Origin: CAYYYA01 sp964517065
Lineage (GTDB): Bacteria; Patescibacteriota; Patescibacteriia; UBA1558; 2-01-FULL-52-15
Length of the DNA: 7,819 nt
Direction of reading: 5' to 3'
Assembly: GCA_964517065.1 (NCBI GenBank)
Contig: CAZFBK010000032.1
Span: forward strand, 1-7,819
In this document: positions 7,171 to 7,819 of the stretch, piece after piece
How the letters are laid out: each line of letters opens with the position of its first letter
How positions within the stretch are numbered: position 1 is the first letter of the stretch
The notes under the pieces: model-generated
The model's input: only the letters and a program-made list of their open reading frames with translations
The model's database searches: none
Told to the model about the DNA's origin: nothing
Program-made: the position numbers and the translations under genes

Positions 7171-7205
7171 CTCGCGATAACCAAAATGAGATTGGTTTCT
7201 GCGAG
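7171..7205. repeat. Two-part hairpin in the intergenic region
   Basis: CTCGC (7171-7175) pairs with GCGAG (7201-7205), and AACCAA (7179-7184) pairs with TTGGTT (7192-7197), with a 3 by 3 internal loop and a 7-base terminal loop. In the leftward transcript it follows the partial membrane-protein gene and could protect that mRNA's 3' end or weakly terminate it. No tight run of U follows, so it is not a standard intrinsic terminator. Its right arm overlaps the neighbouring palindrome, so the two structures compete. Confidence 0.45.
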
Positions 7206-7239
7206 GCCTGTACTCAGGACGAAGCAGTCTAGTCAAACC
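7194..7239. repeat. Copy of a dispersed palindromic repeat (TGCGAGG...CGAAGCA type)
   Basis: The segment contains TGCGAGG (7200-7206), an inner hairpin CCTG-tact-CAGG (7207-7218), and CGAAGCA (7220-7226). CTGC (7199-7202) pairs with GCAG (7224-7227), and GGTTT (7194-7198) can pair with AAACC (7235-7239) as an outer stem. From memory, many unrelated bacterial genomes carry intergenic repeats of the form ATTGCGAGG ... CGAAGCAAT with a variable inner hairpin, and this copy fits with a few changes. It begins just inside or beside the stop codon of the partial gene (7239-7241). It could act as a transcript-end structure or be a passive mobile repeat. Confidence 0.5.
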
Positions 7240-7819
7240 TACTTGATAAACTCTATTTTATTCACCTGGAATCGTTCGGTTCCATCAGGCGTGGATATCC
7301 TTTGATTGCTTATTTTCAACTCTGGAGTTGAGGTAGGAATTTGCATAGTCACCTCCCCTGTCTGTGTCGCATCATACAACGTATCCGTGCCTTTTATTAC
7401 ATAGATAGTTTTGAAGCCCATGTCCTGCCAATACTCTATCTTACCGCCACTTTCCTCGACAAAGTTGGTATCCGGGATAACAGGCCAACCTTCATAGACT
7501 AGCCTCCTGTGCAAATACCACAGTGCTGCAGCCTGATCAAGACCATGGTCGTAGACTATGAGTATGGGACTTGGTTGACCTTTACCGACTAAGGCCTTCT
7601 GGCGCAATGATTCTAACCAGCTATAGCGTGTCGGGAAGCTAAGGCTAGGCTTCTTATGGCCTAATTCTTGATTCAAATAGCTCTCCAGCTGGTTATAGCC
7701 CCATTCTGTACTATTCACCCGCAGAGATGAAGTGACCCAAGGCGAGGTAATAAACGGCTGAGTGAACCAAAAGGAATTCAACGTGATTCCAGCCGAAACC
7801 AGTATAATCAGTGTCAACA
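7239..7819 (-). CDS. C-terminal part of a membrane protein, possibly a GT-C glycosyltransferase (truncated by window edge)
   Basis: The open frame runs off the right edge. The only nearby in-window initiation codon is a TTG at 7815-7817 inside a hydrophobic stretch, so it is probably an internal leucine and the true start lies outside. The visible 192 residues begin with a membrane helix (about 1-17), followed by a soluble domain with alternating strands and helices: PILIVYDHGLDQAAALWY (84-101), then RRLVYEGWP (104-112) and FKTIYVIKG (135-143). A last helix followed by a small outer-face domain of this kind fits GT39/PMT-type lipid-dependent glycosyltransferases, which would suit the locus, but no catalytic motif is in view. 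It ends in TAG, 171 bases before the ATG of the next gene on the same strand, which has its own promoter. Confidence 0.7.
   Translation of the reverse strand, partial: LTLIILVSAGITLNSFWFTQPFITSPWVTSSLRVNSTEWGYNQLESYLNQELGHKKPSLSFPTRYSWLESLRQKALVGKGQPSPILIVYDHGLDQAAALWYLHRRLVYEGWPVIPDTNFVEESGGKIEYWQDMGFKTIYVIKGTDTLYDATQTGEVTMQIPTSTPELKISNQRISTPDGTERFQVNKIEFIK

Noticed and set aside
7171..7227. Intrinsic terminator or hammerhead-like ribozyme after the partial gene
   Set aside because: No U-run follows the hairpins on the leftward strand. Although a GAAAC occurs near a CTGA, the CTGANGA core and its enclosing stems are missing.

Overview
The window looks like a cell-surface glycan locus from a moderately AT-rich bacterium. 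It encodes one cytoplasmic-type glycosyltransferase and, on the other strand, a compact group of membrane proteins: two O-antigen ligase/polymerase-like (Wzy_C) proteins that each carry a C-terminal TPR domain, a single-pass TPR protein, and the tail of another membrane protein that may be a GT-C glycosyltransferase. Short gene spacing, weak or absent Shine-Dalgarno sequences and the Wzy_C-plus-TPR architecture suggest a Patescibacteria/CPR (Parcubacteria-like) genome. This assignment is inferred from protein style; no marker gene is present. Recognised genes end in TAA or TAG and nothing calls for a recoded TGA.

Layout. Positions 1-247 are non-coding. They hold a strong leftward promoter for a gene just off the left edge and a 95-bp element bounded by 14-15-bp inverted repeats that reaches to 9 bases before the next start codon. 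A GT4 glycosyltransferase runs rightward (248-1399). Its stop codon overlaps that of a convergent gene by 4 bases, leaving no room for a terminator. From 1396 to 7067 three leftward genes lie 14-15 bases apart, in transcription order: single-pass TPR protein, 832-residue Wzy_C-TPR protein, 807-residue Wzy_C-TPR protein. They probably form one operon driven by a near-consensus promoter at 7077-7105. That promoter lies so close to the ATG at 7067 that the mRNA should be leaderless or nearly so, and it overlaps the region that a longer TTG-start reading would treat as coding. The 171-base gap 7068-7238 also holds an imperfect heptanucleotide tandem repeat and two overlapping palindromes, one of which resembles a repeat family found scattered in many bacterial genomes. 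The right edge holds the C-terminal 192 or so residues of a membrane protein.

How the genes may work together (inference). The GT4 enzyme would add a sugar to a lipid-linked glycan on the cytoplasmic face. The two Wzy_C proteins would polymerise that glycan or transfer it to a surface acceptor outside the membrane. Positive-inside reasoning puts the TPR domains of all three operon proteins on the outer face, so they could form a shared extracytoplasmic scaffold for acceptor or partner binding. I found no RNA gene, CRISPR array, intact transposase or origin.
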